Below are positions 43,656 through 56,288 of a stretch of DNA of 64,000 nt, in pieces; within the stretch, counting starts at the first letter, position 1; the number at the start of each line of letters is the position of its first letter. The notes beneath the pieces are model-generated. The model was not told the DNA's origin, did not search any database, and saw only the letters and a program-made list of their open reading frames with translations. The stretch is from positions 270,266,310 to 270,330,309 of the forward strand of contig JARDYH010000002.1 of assembly GCA_029215795.1 (NCBI GenBank). Direction: 5' to 3'. The stretch is from Anniella stebbinsi (lineage: Eukaryota > Chordata > Lepidosauria > Squamata > Anniellidae). The position numbers and the translations under genes were made by a program.

Positions 43656-45826
43656 CAGTCAATGCCAAGGCCATTCATTGTACTCAAGCCACAATGAAAT
43701 ACAGGATAGCCCAACACCACCAAGGCTTACAGCTTCTCCTTCCTTGATGCTTCAAACTGCAGTTGATCAAATGTCAAAGGTCAAAGCAGTGGCAGAAAGA
43801 GAAACAAATTACAACCAGTCATGCACTTACACTGTGGTCAAAAGTCACCATGCTCCTTTCATACTAGCACGAATGATTCTCTTGCAAACCAACTGAAACT
43901 ATGACTAGGAAAAGGAAGATAGAGAGCGGAAATAAAAATAGGCCGACCCTCATCAAGGCAGGAAAGAACATTAGGCATGCAATTCTTGGGGAGGAGAAGG
44001 GGAAAAGGTTCCTTCCATCTTCCTGTATTTTTTCATTTCAAGCCAGGGCAGCAGCATTTGCTGGCTGTTTAGTTAAGTCAGATCCGTGCCAAGAGACACA
44101 TCCTGTGCAGCAGGCGAGGTATTTTGTAATTTGCAATACCTCTTGGTCAGTTCTCACTGTGTTCCTAAAATATTTGTTACCGCAGCACTTCACAATGTGT
44201 TAAATAAGTCCGATGACAGGGTTCCAACAGGGAGAAATTTTTAATTCACAATACGTTTCAGGCTCATGGGCTCAAGATTCTTCAAATCATTTATTCTCAG
44301 ACAGTTGTGCGGAATTCAGTGGGACTAACCTAGAGCAACTGTGCTGAAGGCTGCAGACTTGATAATATATTCAAGACAGGCAAAGACTGGTTTGCACATG
44401 CACACATACCACCCCATTACTCGCTGCTGAATAGGTGAACCAACTCCGTTGAGGGCCAAAACAGATATTAGCGTAACTCTGTGTCTAGCAGCTGTGTCTT
44501 TTCATTTTTACTCTAGAGTAGGCACAAGTGCCCCAGTACAGGTCTTAAAAGCCCCTTACCACCCCCACCCTAGGATGCTAATCCAGATCAGGGGCCCTGC
44601 ACATACTTTAGGGTAAAAATGAAAAACGATATAGCTGCTAGACACAGATTTAAAGTAATGTTTGCTTTGAACCTGAGAAACATTGTGTTTGAGATGATAG
44701 GAGATAGCTTGCTAACTTCTATCTGTGGAGGCTCATTCACACCAGCAAGTCACTACTTGATGCTGAAATCATCTATTCACAAACAGACTAAAGATGAAGG
44801 TCTAGGCTGTTTTCAATTCATGGTGTCTCTTTTATACCATACTGAACATGAGGCCACAAAAGTACTCCCCTTCTGAATGTCTGCAATCCCTACCACTGGA
44901 GGACTGAAGTTCCACAAACATAAGGAGTTTTGCCATGCCACCAGTTTCTAGTCAGCCAAAATCACTTTTACACGTTTATTATGTAAAAATGTAAAGCCAT
45001 TTTCACTATACAAACTGATGCCAAGGGCAGAGTAAGTCAAAATATGGGACATCAGGAGCAGGGCTAGTTGGCACAGCCCCATTCATACACTGATACAAGC
45101 ATGAAGGAACAGGAATTGTTACAGTTAGCACTGCCACAGGTGATGTAACTCCCCAGGCATCACCTGTATGGCTGCTAACCACAATGTCAGACACTCACAG
45201 CGGTGGAAGACTCAGCCCATATCCTTTCTACCATGGGAAGACGTGGGGAGGGAGCAGCAATCATACCAGAAAATTCAATTACATTTATACCCCACCATTG
45301 CCCCATGGAATTTAAGGCAGCATATGTAGGATTCCCAGAAAATCTCCCATCCAGGCACTGTCTAGACACAGACCTGCTTATCTTCAGCAAAGTTGCTTTA
45401 TAATGTGCATTCAAGACCACACACTCTAAACAGAATATGCAAAGGGGCCTCAAGTGTTTTACTCACTTGAGTATAAATACCTTGTTGAGTAACACAAACT
45501 GTATGGTTGCATGTGCATCAGAGAGTACAGAGAATTAACAAGATCTCTCTCAGCTTCTCATACACACCAAGTATTAGGAGCAGTGTGTATCCAGTCTCCC
45601 CCGGAAGTAAGTTATTCATTGGCCACTTCATGCTTTAAGATGAATCGAATGGAGTCATGCGTTGTGGCCTGGGGTGGGGAATCATATAATTCCCCTGCTC
45701 CTTTCTTTTTACAGTCTGAAGTGGCACAGTCCAGGAATGGTTTTGTCACATGAGAAACTGTTTCTGTAGATTGGGTCCTCACATTTAAAGAAGAAGCAAA
45801 CAAATAGAACAACTGTGCTATTTCAT
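43656..45826. other. No recognised gene or repeat
   Basis: Non-coding; frames at 43901-44203 and 44619-44876 lack motifs. Confidence 0.6.
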
Positions 45827-45829
45827 TGA

Positions 45830-45945
45830 CTGGATTCAGACAACACAATAACTCATACTAAAGGTTGAGAATGGATTGAGTGTGAGTTTCCATTGAACTG
45901 TGAGTTGTTGTTGAAAAGTAAGTTATCATGTTGTCTGAAGCCAGC
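45830..45945. mobile_element. Inverted-repeat MITE
   Basis: TGGATTCAGACAACAC and, at the other end, ATGTTGTCTGAAGCCA are complementary; same design as 13994 and 48809. Confidence 0.6.
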
Positions 45946-46032
45946 TGCTAGCTTGCTTTGTGGAAGAGCACGGTCTCCCATGTGAAGAATTCTGTCCACG
46001 GAATCACAACGTGAGCTAAATCAGATTTGGTG

Positions 46033-46163
46033 CACATGCAGCTCTCCAGATGTTGTTGGACTGCAACTCCCATCAGCCCTACCTAGTATAGACAATGTTG
46101 AGGGGTGAGGGGAACTGCAGTACAACAACATCTGGAGGGTCACATGTTCCCCACCCTTGACCT
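46033..46163. mobile_element. Inverted-repeat MITE
   Basis: CTCCAGATGTTGTTGGACTG and its complement CAGTACAACAACATCTGGAG flank a centre at about 46090. Confidence 0.7.
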
Positions 46164-46274
46164 ACGTCAGGAAATTCTCACATGTCATTGAGGTACCTTG
46201 GCATTTGTGTATATGTGGGGAGAGATGGGATTAGTGGGTTCCTTTATTTCTTTAGTGGCCTTGTTATATTATTA

Positions 46275-46460
46275 CAAAATAAGAACCTAAGAAGAGCCAG
46301 CATTCTGTTCACAGCTGGCCAACCAGCTGTTGACAGGTGATCCACAAGCAGGACATGAGTGAAACAGCAACCTCCCACCCATGTTCCCCAAGTGGCGCAC
46401 ATAGGCTTACTGCCTCTGATACTGGAGGTAGCATAGAGGCATCAGGACTAGTAGCCATTG
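46275..46460 (-). mobile_element. CR1-like LINE 3' UTR fragment
   Basis: ACAAGCAGGACATGAGTG, TACTGGAGGTAGCATAGAGG and GACTAGTAGCCATTGG match the complement of 13530-13700. Confidence 0.8.
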
Positions 46461-46817
46461 GTTAGGGTTTGTTGCTGTTTTTTGTATCTAAAAGAAAAAC
46501 ACACTTTATTTCAAAATAAAATTTCATGGAAGAATAGGTAATAATACTGGTTAAGTAGCAATTAGGATCTCTTAAGTTAAACATTGAGAGACTGGAACAA
46601 AACGGAATCAAAGGACTGTTGAAGGTAAGTCTTTCATATCGTTCAACACAAAAACAGAGCTTGACAGGTAGAGAAGCCAAGTACTTTTGACAGCAGCAAA
46701 TCAGCTAGTAACAAGAGTGAACTGCCTTACAAAATCCATTGTCCTTGGGTAAAGCAAAAGCATCTTCCTTGCTTGCAAAAGGTTCAAAACCCACAGTTTA
46801 AGTAACACACATTAAAC
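46461..46817. other. No recognised feature
   Basis: Flanks the ribosomal fragment on the left. No ribosomal similarity is visible here. Confidence 0.65.
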
Positions 46818-46989
46818 CACGATCCTTCTGACTCTTTGGGTTTTAAGCAGGAGTTAAGGTTACCACAGGGATAACTGGCTCGTGGCAGCCAGGCATTCAC
46901 AGCGACGTCGCCGTTTGATCCTTCGATGTCGCCTCTTCCTATCATTGTGAAGCAGAATTCACCAAGCGTTGGGTTGTTCACCCACTAAT
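46818..46989 (+). pseudogene. 28S rRNA fragment, domain V, pseudogene
   Basis: CACGATCCTTCTGAC, GGGTTTTAAGCAGGAG, TTACCACAGGGATAACTGGC, AGCGACGTCGC, TTTGATCCTTCGATGTCG, CTATCATTGTGAAGCAG and ACCAAGCGTTGGG occur in the exact order of eukaryotic large-subunit rRNA in the peptidyl-transferase region. A small internal deletion sits between GCAGGAG and TTACCAC, and about one base in ten differs from the vertebrate sequence as I recall it. The fragment is about 170 bases with no rRNA on either side, so it is a retroposed or translocated relic and not a functional gene. Confidence 0.95.
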
Positions 46990-47597
46990 GCTGAGCTGTA
47001 CTTTGACCACACAGCAAAGGAAATTTTGCACACCTGCTACATAGAAAGGGCCTATTCAAATGTTACTTACCAGGCTGAATGTTGCAGCCTGCACAACTAC
47101 TTTAAACTAAACCACCTTCCCCCGGTAAAATGGACTAGGCAACTTAACCAAAGCAGCTACTGATGTTGAGGAGGAAAAGAATACCATAATGATCATCTGA
47201 ATGCCAGTGTCACAGAACAAGAGCGGTCAAGCAAACAGTATAAACAACATCTGTTTTCAATGTAAAGAAAAATGGTAGAAAACTAGACATAACAGATCTA
47301 GTTTTCACCAAGTATATGCAAAGGAAGAGCCGCTTGCCAAAAACTAAGGAATCTGCATGCGTTATTAGAACTTTAGTGTGCTTATATGAAGAGGGCAGAT
47401 TAAATTTCTTTCCCATGAAATTTATTATTCTTATGAACAGTGCAACATGAGTACTTAGCCAAAAGGTGTTTTAAAGCCTCAAATTCCAGCAGCTTCTCCA
47501 AGCATCCATGAAAATATTGTTCTGAAGGAGCGTATTGCACACATTTAAAATGTGACTAATAGTCTGTCTCTAATACTTGCTTGGGGGCAATTCCACG
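46990..47597. other. No recognised feature
   Basis: Non-coding; no continuation of rRNA. Confidence 0.7.
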
Positions 47598-47700
47598 TTT
47601 CAGGGCACAATCCTATGCAGGTTTAGACAGAAAAAAGTTCTCCAGTGTTGGGAGTTGTAGGACTTCTTCCTGTCTAAACACGCACAGGATTATGCCCTAA
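47598..47700. mobile_element. Inverted-repeat MITE, about 100 bp
   Basis: AGGGCACAATCCTATGCAGG and the complement of the end, AGGGCATAATCCTGTGCG, plus inner GTTTAGACAG and CTGTCTAAAC arms. Related partial copies are at 52455, 60894 and 62790. Confidence 0.75.
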
Positions 47701-48808
47701 GAAGTGATTGTAAAACTGAAGCTAACCATCAGTCTTAACAGGTGCCTGTCAAGCCACGCTTTTTAGGAAAGGCAGAACAAAATTTGAAAGAAAAAGAGAG
47801 CAAGGGGGTGGGTGCCAATGGTGGGACACCTTGTATTTTCTGGGAATATTAAGGAGAATGGGAGGTGTGCTTTCTAAGTTGCAACTGTTCTAAAAATGGT
47901 ACAGGGGAGTGAAGTACTACTTTTTCAAGCAGGAGATTTTCGTTGGGATTTGGCTCATTGATCTCTAATTTATTAAAGAATATGCAAATTAGACACCAAC
48001 TATATCATGGCTTCATAACACCATAAATAGAGGATAAGTAACTGACAGGGACAAGAACCCGGGTTTTTTTGGTTTTGTTTCGTTTTGCTTTTTTTTTTAG
48101 TTTGGCTTATGTTCTACAAAGCACCACATGATGATGATACACAAAGAATTATAAAATAGTTATCTATAGTAGGTCAATGAAGCCAAGACTTTTCTTTATG
48201 GCATCCAGAAGTCTTTCAGTATGGATGCCAAGAAAGGAGACAATAAGCCAAAATAAGATATAAGGTGTAACATAAGAAACAAAAAATGAAGTATTTGTCT
48301 CAGAATAAGAGGAAACACCCATGCAATTAAGATAATATGAAACACTAGCATGTGTAAGCTTTGGCCATGGGACAGCACACAGCTTAGAAAAGGATGTATA
48401 TTTGGAAACCCAACACTATGATTTTTGTTCTATTCATAGTAAAACCACCACTACTCCTACCAATTAGAAAATCCCGAAAGCAACACAGATCATGTTTACA
48501 AAGCACTCGCAAATTTTCCAAATTGCTGCAGTTAGAAGAGGCCAGGGACAATAGTTCCATCAATGACGGTTCTACAAGTCATGTTTCTTAAAAGTAAAAT
48601 TGTTTTCCTCTTCCCTCTCAATTTATTTGCTCAAAATACATGCAAAACAATTTTTTTAAAAATAGAACAAAGCCCTGGTCCACCTCTAGTTAGCTGCACA
48701 TTACCATATGTGACTTGTAGACCTGGACCAGTTAAAGGGAGACCAGATGAACATCACAAGGACCATCAGCACAGATCTCCCTTGCTGTTTTAGGACAACA
48801 GACTCAAA
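47701..48808. other. No recognised feature
   Basis: T-rich stretch at 48060-48105; otherwise unremarkable. Confidence 0.65.
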
Positions 48809-49034
48809 GGCTCAATTCGGACGACACGATAGTCAATGGTGGGGTAATAATCAACTTTACAGTTGTTCAACTAGGGGGTACTCCCCACACAACATGGTAA
48901 TAAATAACCAACTGTGGTGTGGATTAGGATCAGTGCTGAGTTGACTATGGCAGCATTCGGATGACACAATAGTCAAAACAACTGACGATTGTTTCCCCCA
49001 CACCAGTTGTTTATTGTGTCGTCCGAACTGAGCC
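48809..49034. mobile_element. Composite inverted-repeat MITE
   Basis: Ends GGCTCAATTCGGACGACACG and (complement) GGCTCAGTTCGGACGACACA, flanked by AAA on both sides. An internal ATTCGGATGACACAATAGTC near 48957 is a further end-like copy, suggesting two units joined. Confidence 0.75.
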
Positions 49035-49486
49035 AAAGACTCTCCAATGGTGTTATACAGGACAATTGGAATAAAAGAGGTTGTCCATTTAGTGAGTTGA
49101 CCTCTCTAGACAGGCTCTACAACTATCCCAGAAAAGCAAGATGTTCATTATCAAAATGCACTTATCTGCTAATAGAAGTTATTCTTACCAGCGGCCAGCA
49201 AAAAGACATGGATACTAACAATCAGCCAGATAAATTAACCAATTCAGCACTGCCTGTCCATAAGTAATAGGGAAGTAGGGGAGGGAGAGAATCCCACTCA
49301 TTGTATAGCCTAAAATCATGCACCAGTTATAAAGACCAGATAAATGAATGCTGGAATTTGGGGATGGGAAAGCACCTGCCCACTTCTATTGAAGTCAGAC
49401 TATTGTCTAGAGGTAGAAAAAGAGACAGGGGATAGTTTCTTTTTTCCCCTACTAATGGGACTTAGTCCACTTCCATCATCTGCAGG
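49035..49486. other. No recognised feature
   Basis: Non-coding. Confidence 0.6.
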
Positions 49487-49598
49487 GGTAGAAACCTGGT
49501 GCTCTCCAAATATTGGACTACAACTCCCACCAGCACTAGCCAGCCTCCATGGCCAGTGCCAGGGATTATGGGAGTTGAATTCCAAACCATCTGTAGTG
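49487..49598. mobile_element. Decayed MITE
   Basis: AACCTGGTGCTCTCC, GGACTACAACTCCCACC and GGGATTATGGGAGTTGAAT. Confidence 0.65.
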
Positions 49599-49821
49599 TA
49601 CTATGTTGCTTACTCTGACCTGGAGCTATTTGTTCCTCGAGCTCAGTATGAGGTAACCTGTTCTCTGAACATGGCGCATGATGGTCTCGATGTAGATCAA
49701 CTAAAACGTTTAGATATATAACTTCTGGGTGTACCCCACCCCTCCAGTTTTTATTCCTATACTAAACTTTGGGGTTATTTTTGCCTTTTGGATTAACAGC
49801 TTTTAACAGTTTAATTAGAAC

Positions 49822-50205
49822 AGCCTTCCCCAACCTGGTGCTTTCCGAATGTGTTGGACAGCAACTTTTGACACTCCCAGTAGCTAACTGGGAATGATGA
49901 GAGTTGCAATCCAAAACATCCAGAAGGCACAGATTGAGGAAGGATGGATTAGGAGAACCTACTTAATTCATATATTGTTTCCAGAAGCTGCAAGTCTAAA
50001 AGAAGTTAAGCAAGAGGGAAGAAGTCCAAGACTTGCAACATTCTATGAGCTGGCAACCACATACACTAAAAAGAGAATAAAGATGGACAGGAAGAAGCTC
50101 ATGAGATGTTTTGGACTTCAGCTCCCAGCATTCCTGACCATTGGCAAAGCCAGCAGGGGCTTCTAGGAGTTGAAGTCCAAAACAGCTGGAGATCTATCTT
50201 CTGCC
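49822..50205. mobile_element. Two MITEs, intact and partial
   Basis: 49822-49950 runs from CAGCCTTCCCCAACCTGG to a decayed complement (AGATTGAGGAAGGATGG). 50103-50205 keeps the TGTTTTGGACTTCAGCTCCC arm and its complement GGAGTTGAAGTCCAAAACA. Confidence 0.65.
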
Positions 50206-51144
50206 CGCCTCTAGAATAGATAACGGTCTTGTAAGCCTCCCATAAGGCCCCAAACCCTCCTTCCCATTATGCATCTTAACCACTTTCCCTTAGGAGCCAA
50301 GACACAGGCAAAGGGCTCTTTTACACACACACCTCCCCGGTGTGAACTACGGTTTTGGCAGACTTCTTCCCTTTTGCACTTTCAGTTTGCTCCATCTGTC
50401 TTGACTCACACAAAGGACAGATTAGCCAAGGTACATAAATAAGGGAAGGGCACTGCCAAAGCCTCTGATGCTATTCACGCAAAGGAGGATGAGGTTCAAG
50501 GAAAATCTTGCCTATGACATCTTGATTTGCATGGAAGAGGGCCAGTGGACAAAGCCAGCATTTCTGGCTCTTCAGTGTAAAATATAGCCTCTGGTTAAAT
50601 AAAAAAAATACTTGACAACCAGTGATATGTTATATGCTGCCCATTCTGAAGAGATTTATGGAACAACATTTTCTTCATATTTATTTACAATTGTTATTCA
50701 CAACTATTGACAATTTGGGGGCAATAATATTTTTTTCCTCCTATGCAAAAAGTAGCATCTCCTTTTGTCAGTTGGGGCTGAACTGAGGAGACCACAGGTT
50801 GGCACAAAACACACAGACTAGGATAATGTGAGCATAAAATGGCATTTCAAAATCTCTTAATCTATCTGCTTACAACTCTGCCAAACTTTCTGGAAATATT
50901 AAGCCTAGAGTCTTCTTCCCAAAAGGAGCTAGGGAATTTTGATTTCTGTTGTCTGCATTTTAACTCTTCTTATGCTTCTTTAATATTATTTTGCTGTTAT
51001 TCATCAATTTGGACATCACTATCATAGGAAAGAGGTATACACAAAATGTATTCAGATGTATACACAAGTGGGAGAGCATCATTCTTTAACCAACACTCCC
51101 TTATAGCCGGGGGGGGGGGTGTTATAGCAGGGGATATGTTGCAG
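50206..51144. other. No recognised feature
   Basis: A G run at 51109-51119; otherwise non-coding. Confidence 0.65.
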
Positions 51145-51450
51145 CAGGGCAGCTATTTCAACCCAGAGGCCAAATTCCATTTCAGAGAAGCTCTTGGGCG
51201 CTCATTCCAGTAGTGGGTAGAGCTAAAAACAAGAGGGGTGGGGCAAACCCCCCCCCCCAGGCTATTTTAGCTTAAAGCTCTTACTGCCAGTAAGTAAGCC
51301 TTAGGAGAACATTTCACTGTTAAAGAATGGGGCAAAAACTGCACAAGACCTAGGAAACCACCCAATGATCAGTTGGCGGAGGGATGGGGTGAAGCTATTT
51401 AGGGAAGCCCAGAGAGATCTGGCCCCCAGGCCTGAGGTTCTGCACCTCTG
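51145..51450. mobile_element. Non-autonomous hAT element, 306 bp
   Basis: CAGGGCAGCTATTTCAACCC to GGCCTGAGGTTCTGCACC, with interior CAAATTCCATTTCAGAG and GTAAGTAAGCCTTAGGAGA shared with 16794 and 59727. Target duplication decayed. Confidence 0.75.
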
Positions 51451-51494
51451 CCTTATAGTAACTGCACCCGATCAACAGCTAATGAGCTGCCCAA

Positions 51495-51790
51495 CTCTAG
51501 AACATTAGACCAGCCCTGTTGAATCAAACCAAAAGTTCCATCAAGACCAACATTCTGTTCCCAACAATGGCCAGACAGATGCTGCTGGGAAGATCACATG
51601 CAGGGACCCCTTGTTTGCCCCCTGGTATTCAAAACACAGAATAAGAGCAGCAGTGCTGGAACAGCCCAAAGACCTATCTAGTTCAGCATCCTGTTTCAAA
51701 CAGTGGCCAACCAGCCCACAATTAAGACTTAACTGCAATAGCACCCTCCCATTCGTGCCTCTGAATACTGAGGGTTTAAAGCCAGATCTA
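51495..51790 (-). mobile_element. CR1-like LINE tail, repeated fragment
   Basis: GAACAGCCCAAAGACC, TATCTAGTTCAGCATCCTG and CAGTGGCCAACCAG are typical tail sequence; a similar, more decayed copy precedes it at 51505-51600. Confidence 0.65.
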
Positions 51791-53734
51791 CACCTCGTGT
51801 CAAATCATTTCAAATGTGGAATAAAAAGCAAAATATAACACTATGGAAGCAGTATATACAATGTGGATCATGCCTCAACTGTTATCAGCACACTTCAATA
51901 CCACTATAAAGCAGTAGTATAGATCTAGTCTTAGTTATCTACAGTGGCTAATCACAGTTGATAGGCCTGTTCACCAACATTCATCTTATCCTTTTCAAAA
52001 GCCATCTAAATTAGCACTCATAGTCCTGTGGTACTGAAGTTCACAAAATAATGTACCATTTCCATAAGACAAGTACGCATCTGAATTCACTGAACCAGGT
52101 TAATAGTGCTTTCATTATTTATTTTCCTAGTTAAATAAATTCAGGTCACACACTTCATTCAAAATCATGCATTATAAAACACTTCCTTAATATTAAACAA
52201 AACGGGGAGAACATTAGAGATCATCTTTATCTTCTTTGTAATGCAATCTATGCCACCATCCTCAACCTGTTTAACCCAAAAAAAGCAATTCGATAGACAA
52301 CAAGAATAAAACAGAGGTATTCAATGACCTGCATACATTGTGTTAAATTTTGTAGCATATTATGCAAGGGATTAGGGCTGTGCTGAATGTTTGCCTCAGA
52401 ACATTTAGGGCAAAAGCAACACTTTTGAAGGAGCCAAATTCCACTCACCCCATTCCTCGAAAAGCATTACAGTACAACCCAGTATATGTCTACTCAGATG
52501 TAAGCCCTGCTAAGATCAATGGGACTTACTCCCAGCTAAGTGTGTATAGTATGCAGCCTTAATCTTACTTTTTCATGGCTATTTGCAGCCACCATTATCC
52601 CTCCTTGCTACTGCTTTGGTGCCATTTTTAAACATTCCCTCTTTGGGTGATCCCAGCCAATCCAGTTTCACTGAGGGAGGGTAATGAAGTCATGTGGCCA
52701 ATCATATCTGGCCATGTGGCAGTGACACGGAGGACAAATAGAGCTGCACTGCCCTCACTGAAAATGGACGTCAGGCAGGAGAGGAAACACATCTCCATTG
52801 CCAAGGCAATGGGAAACACTCCCTGTCTCGCCATAACACTGTGGCAGTTTAAATGTGCCTGTTTTAATGCCAGCACAGCAAAGCAGCGAGAGTCAGTCCC
52901 GTTTCCTAAGCAGAGGGGGCATATTTCTTCCCCTTAAAATGGACCTTCAGCAATCTTGCATAGGATGCTACAAAAGGGTTAGCAAGAAGCCCTACCCACC
53001 TCCTCTCAACCCCCTACCAAGAATATCTGTTGAAACTTTAGTATGTACTAGTTTAGATATAATCTTCATTTTTAAAACAACGATTAGTTTCCCAGCATAC
53101 TCCAATTAGAATGTACACATGCAGCACTCCACTAAAGAGCTGAAAACTTTACCTCAGCACTCCACTAAATTACTGAAAACCAGACAAAGAACGAAAGGCC
53201 TACAGACAAATCAAGAAGCCCTTTAACAATAGTTCTCTGAAAGACATGGTAGGGAGGAGTGTATGACAAAGACTAATCCACCCAGACAGCTGGCAATGCT
53301 TCCTTCATAATAGGCACTTGTGTTCAACTCCGTGCCTGCAGAAGTATAATTTTAGAGTTCTACTAAACATCCAGGGCTTAATTTGAGCATTCAGCCCTGG
53401 TATCCATTACAATATCAAGACTCAACCCTGGCATGCATGAATCAATAAAAGTGCTTCTGAGCATGCAGAGAGTATTTAATCACTCACCACTAACAAACCA
53501 CCACGGGGAAAGGCTTTCAAGTGAGACAGAGTGACTTCCTGAAAAAAACTCAGCTCACAGCAACTCCCTTTTCAAACATTACATTTTGTATGTGTCCAAA
53601 AACAAACAATCAAACCAGCAGCCCACTAGGCACTTCTAGGTCACAGAGGAACCTACAGCCATATAGTTATTCCAATCTGACAAGCGCAGAGCAATGCTAG
53701 GCTGGGGTTGGGGGTAATTAGCTGCCAATTATTT
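51791..53734. other. Mostly unrecognised, one MITE
   Basis: 52455-52562 carries GTACAACCCAGTATATG, TACTCAGATGTAAGCCC and GGGACTTACTCCCAGC, ending GTATGCAGCC: the same family as 62790. Nothing else is supported. Confidence 0.65.
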
Positions 53735-54178
53735 TCCGGGCGAAGTATAAAGTGTTGGTTATTACCTTTAAAGCCCTACATGGTTTGGGTCCAGGTTACC
53801 TGCGGGATCACCTTCTCCCATACAATCCGCCCCGCACGCTCAGGTCCTCTGGGAAGAACTTACTGCAGTCGGCCAAGACTAGGCTGACAACCGTTACCCA
53901 GAGGACCTTCTCTTCTGCCGCTCCCAGACTGTGGAATGACCTGCCGGAGGAGACTCGTCAACTTAACAGTCTTTTAGAATTTAAGAAAGCTATAAAGACT
54001 GTTCTCTTCCGGCAGACATATCCAGTGGAATTTTATAATGTTTTAAGGATGTTTTTAGGATGTTTTAGGATTTTTTATGCAGTTTTAATAATATGTGTCA
54101 TGTTTTAATCAGTTTTATGTATTTTATCATGTTGTTGTTCCCCGCCTCGATCCAGACGGAGAGGCGGGTAAGAAATAA

Positions 54179-54215
<37 letters not shown>
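53735..54215 (+). mobile_element. L2-like LINE 3' end with terminal hairpin
   Basis: The frame to the first stop reads ITFKALHGLGPGYLRDHL, LRSSGKNLLQSAKTRL, RTFSSAAPRLWNDLP and FKKAIKTVLFRQTYPVEF, nearly identical to 21410. The 3' UTR ends in the hairpin CCCGCCTCGATCC to GAGGCGGG (54142-54169), then TAAGAAATAAAT and (TTA)n at 54179-54214. Confidence 0.88.
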
Positions 54216-54218
<3 letters not shown>

Positions 54219-54643
54219 TCCATGGCACAAAAAGTGCTGGTTCCCAAGCTTGCACTGGCCAGGGCAGAAGGTATACGTGTGTCGGGGGAGATTTACCAGA
54301 CTTTCTCTTCCTGGGCTTTATTTAAAAAACAAAACAAATACCACCACCCTCCCATCGCAAGCAGCCAGAGAAAAAAACAAGTATGGCAAATGAAGGGCTG
54401 GCTCTTGGGGGCAGGAACTTTCAATCCAGCAGACTGAAGATCTCCCCTGACACGCCCCAGAACACTTCATTTGTACCCCCACACCTGCGACACATCGCAG
54501 ACAATACAAATACAGCATCAGAGATTTCCACAGCAGCACCTGGGAGCCTCCAGCAGTAGATGGTCTGCAACATCCAACAGCCTCTCATGTGATCTCACAG
54601 ATGCTGAAGTGAAACTCTTGCTTAACTCCCCATAGACGTAAAC
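54216..54643. other. No recognised feature
   Basis: Non-coding. Confidence 0.6.
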
Positions 54644-54757
54644 TAGGAATGGGCAACTTGTGGCCCTCCAGATGTTTTGGCCTGAAACTCTCATCATTGG
54701 CTATGCTGATTAGGGCTGATAGGACATGGAGGCCAAAACATCCGGAGAACCACCCTG
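54644..54757. mobile_element. Inverted-repeat MITE
   Basis: TAGGAATGGGCAACTTGTGG, CCTCCAGATGTTTTGGCC and the complementary GGCCAAAACATCCGGAGAAC. Confidence 0.7.
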
Positions 54758-54984
54758 CTGAGGTAAGTGAGCGGTGATGGCTAACATCTTCAGTATGGGG
54801 AGCTAAACCCTCTCAACAGGCCAGAGCTCTCCCGCAAGTATAACTTTATTATGCCCGCCCCATACAAATGCTTGGGGGCGGGGGAGAAAGACAGTGTATT
54901 CCCTCAGGCTGACACCAGCCGAGATGCTTCTTCATTGCATTCCCATTTTAGAAAGGAAATATTTTTTCCAGATGCCTACCATGG

Positions 54985-55150
54985 AGCATCAGAAGCTGCC
55001 TTATACCGAGTCAGATCATTTAGTCCATCTAGCCCAGTATTGTCAACACTGACTGGCAGCGGCTCTCCAGGGTTTCTCCAGAAATGCTGGGGATTGAGCT
55101 TGGGAATTTCTTCATGCAAAGCAGGACCTCTACCACTGGGCCACATCCCA
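54985..55150 (-). mobile_element. tRNA-derived SINE
   Basis: TGCCTTATACCGAGTCAGAT at the tail side and GCAAAGCAGGACCTCTACCA at the tRNA side, the reverse complement of a TGGTAGAGGTCCTGCTTTGC head. Same family as 11027. Confidence 0.82.
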
Positions 55151-55859
55151 TCCTGCTCTAAGAAATAGTATCTTGCACTTCCAACCCAGTGTGGGGAAAG
55201 AGGGGCCAGATGAAGCATTTAGCAATCCCAGAAAAAAAAAAAAACATGCAGAAGAGAATGGAGCAATGGTGCTCACCTGAACAACACCTGTGGCTTTTAA
55301 GCAAACAATTCAGGAGGGCAAAGAGTGAACCTCCAACTCTAGAGGCCAGTATGAAACACATATTACTGGAATGGCATAGTTCTACTTCCTGAAGCTATGA
55401 GGAAGATGTTAAATGATTAGACTTCTTTGGAGCATGTATCCTTGCGTACTGGAGCCTTTGGAGAATTAGGATGCCATGTATACCAAACTATCATGTACCC
55501 AAGAAGGGCCTGTTCAGGCATAATAGGTTTGCAGTTGTTATTCGGTTGTTATGGATTTTCCCGAGGTCTGTCCTTACGGCACCAGCCCCTCTGCAACAAA
55601 GCCAGAATCAATCCATCACAGGGGGAATGGGCACTGAACTATGACCCCTGGGTTGCGGCTAAGAACAAAATTCAGTTCGGATATATTTGAAAGTGCAACA
55701 GGGACATGCTGATGCATGCCTATCTCGCCACACCTCGCCCCCGGTCCTGATGCTCCTATTGCTCACCAATTCGTAGCATTTACAAATTTATTGTGGCATA
55801 AACGTCCATCGGTCAGAGCCCATTTTGTCACAGGCGTGAAGTGGTCTGTTGCCCTACTC
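55151..55859. other. No recognised feature
   Basis: Non-coding. Confidence 0.6.
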
Positions 55860-56288
55860 CAGGGGTGGGCAAGCATTTTGCTCCCATGGGCTGCATGCAG
55901 CAATGTGTTGTGGGGGGAGGAAACATAATGCCAATGGGCATGGCCAAGGCAGGGGCCAAAGCCAGGGCCAGCGTATCCCTCGCACACCCTTCTCTTTCAC
56001 AAACACACACACATAGCCTTCCTACTCCCTTTGTCGCACAGAGACAGACTGACACACACTCATTCTCCCCCTCCATCTAAGGATGCAAGGATGGGGAGGT
56101 TTTTGTGCATTCCTCCCTTCCCTGCTGGCTCTGGGGAAAGTGTCAAAACAGCTGTGCAGGGGAGAGGCACACAATTTAGCTGGGGAGGTACAGCTGAGAA
56201 GCAGGCTAGAGAGGGGGAATTCGGGGGCTTAGGCAGTCACAATAAGCTGCAATCAAGGCCTCCGAGGTTCACAAATTGCCCACTTCTA
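55860..56288. mobile_element. Probable hAT-type element, about 429 bp
   Basis: CAGGGGTGGGCAAGC at the left and, complemented, TAGAAGTGGGCAATTTG at the right. CCATGGGCTGCATGCAG and a (CA)n at 56000-56012 lie inside. No target duplication is visible, so the limits are uncertain. Confidence 0.5.

Noticed and set aside
46818..46989. A functional rRNA gene
   Set aside because: The fragment is 172 bp, has an internal deletion and substitutions, and no adjoining rRNA sequence.
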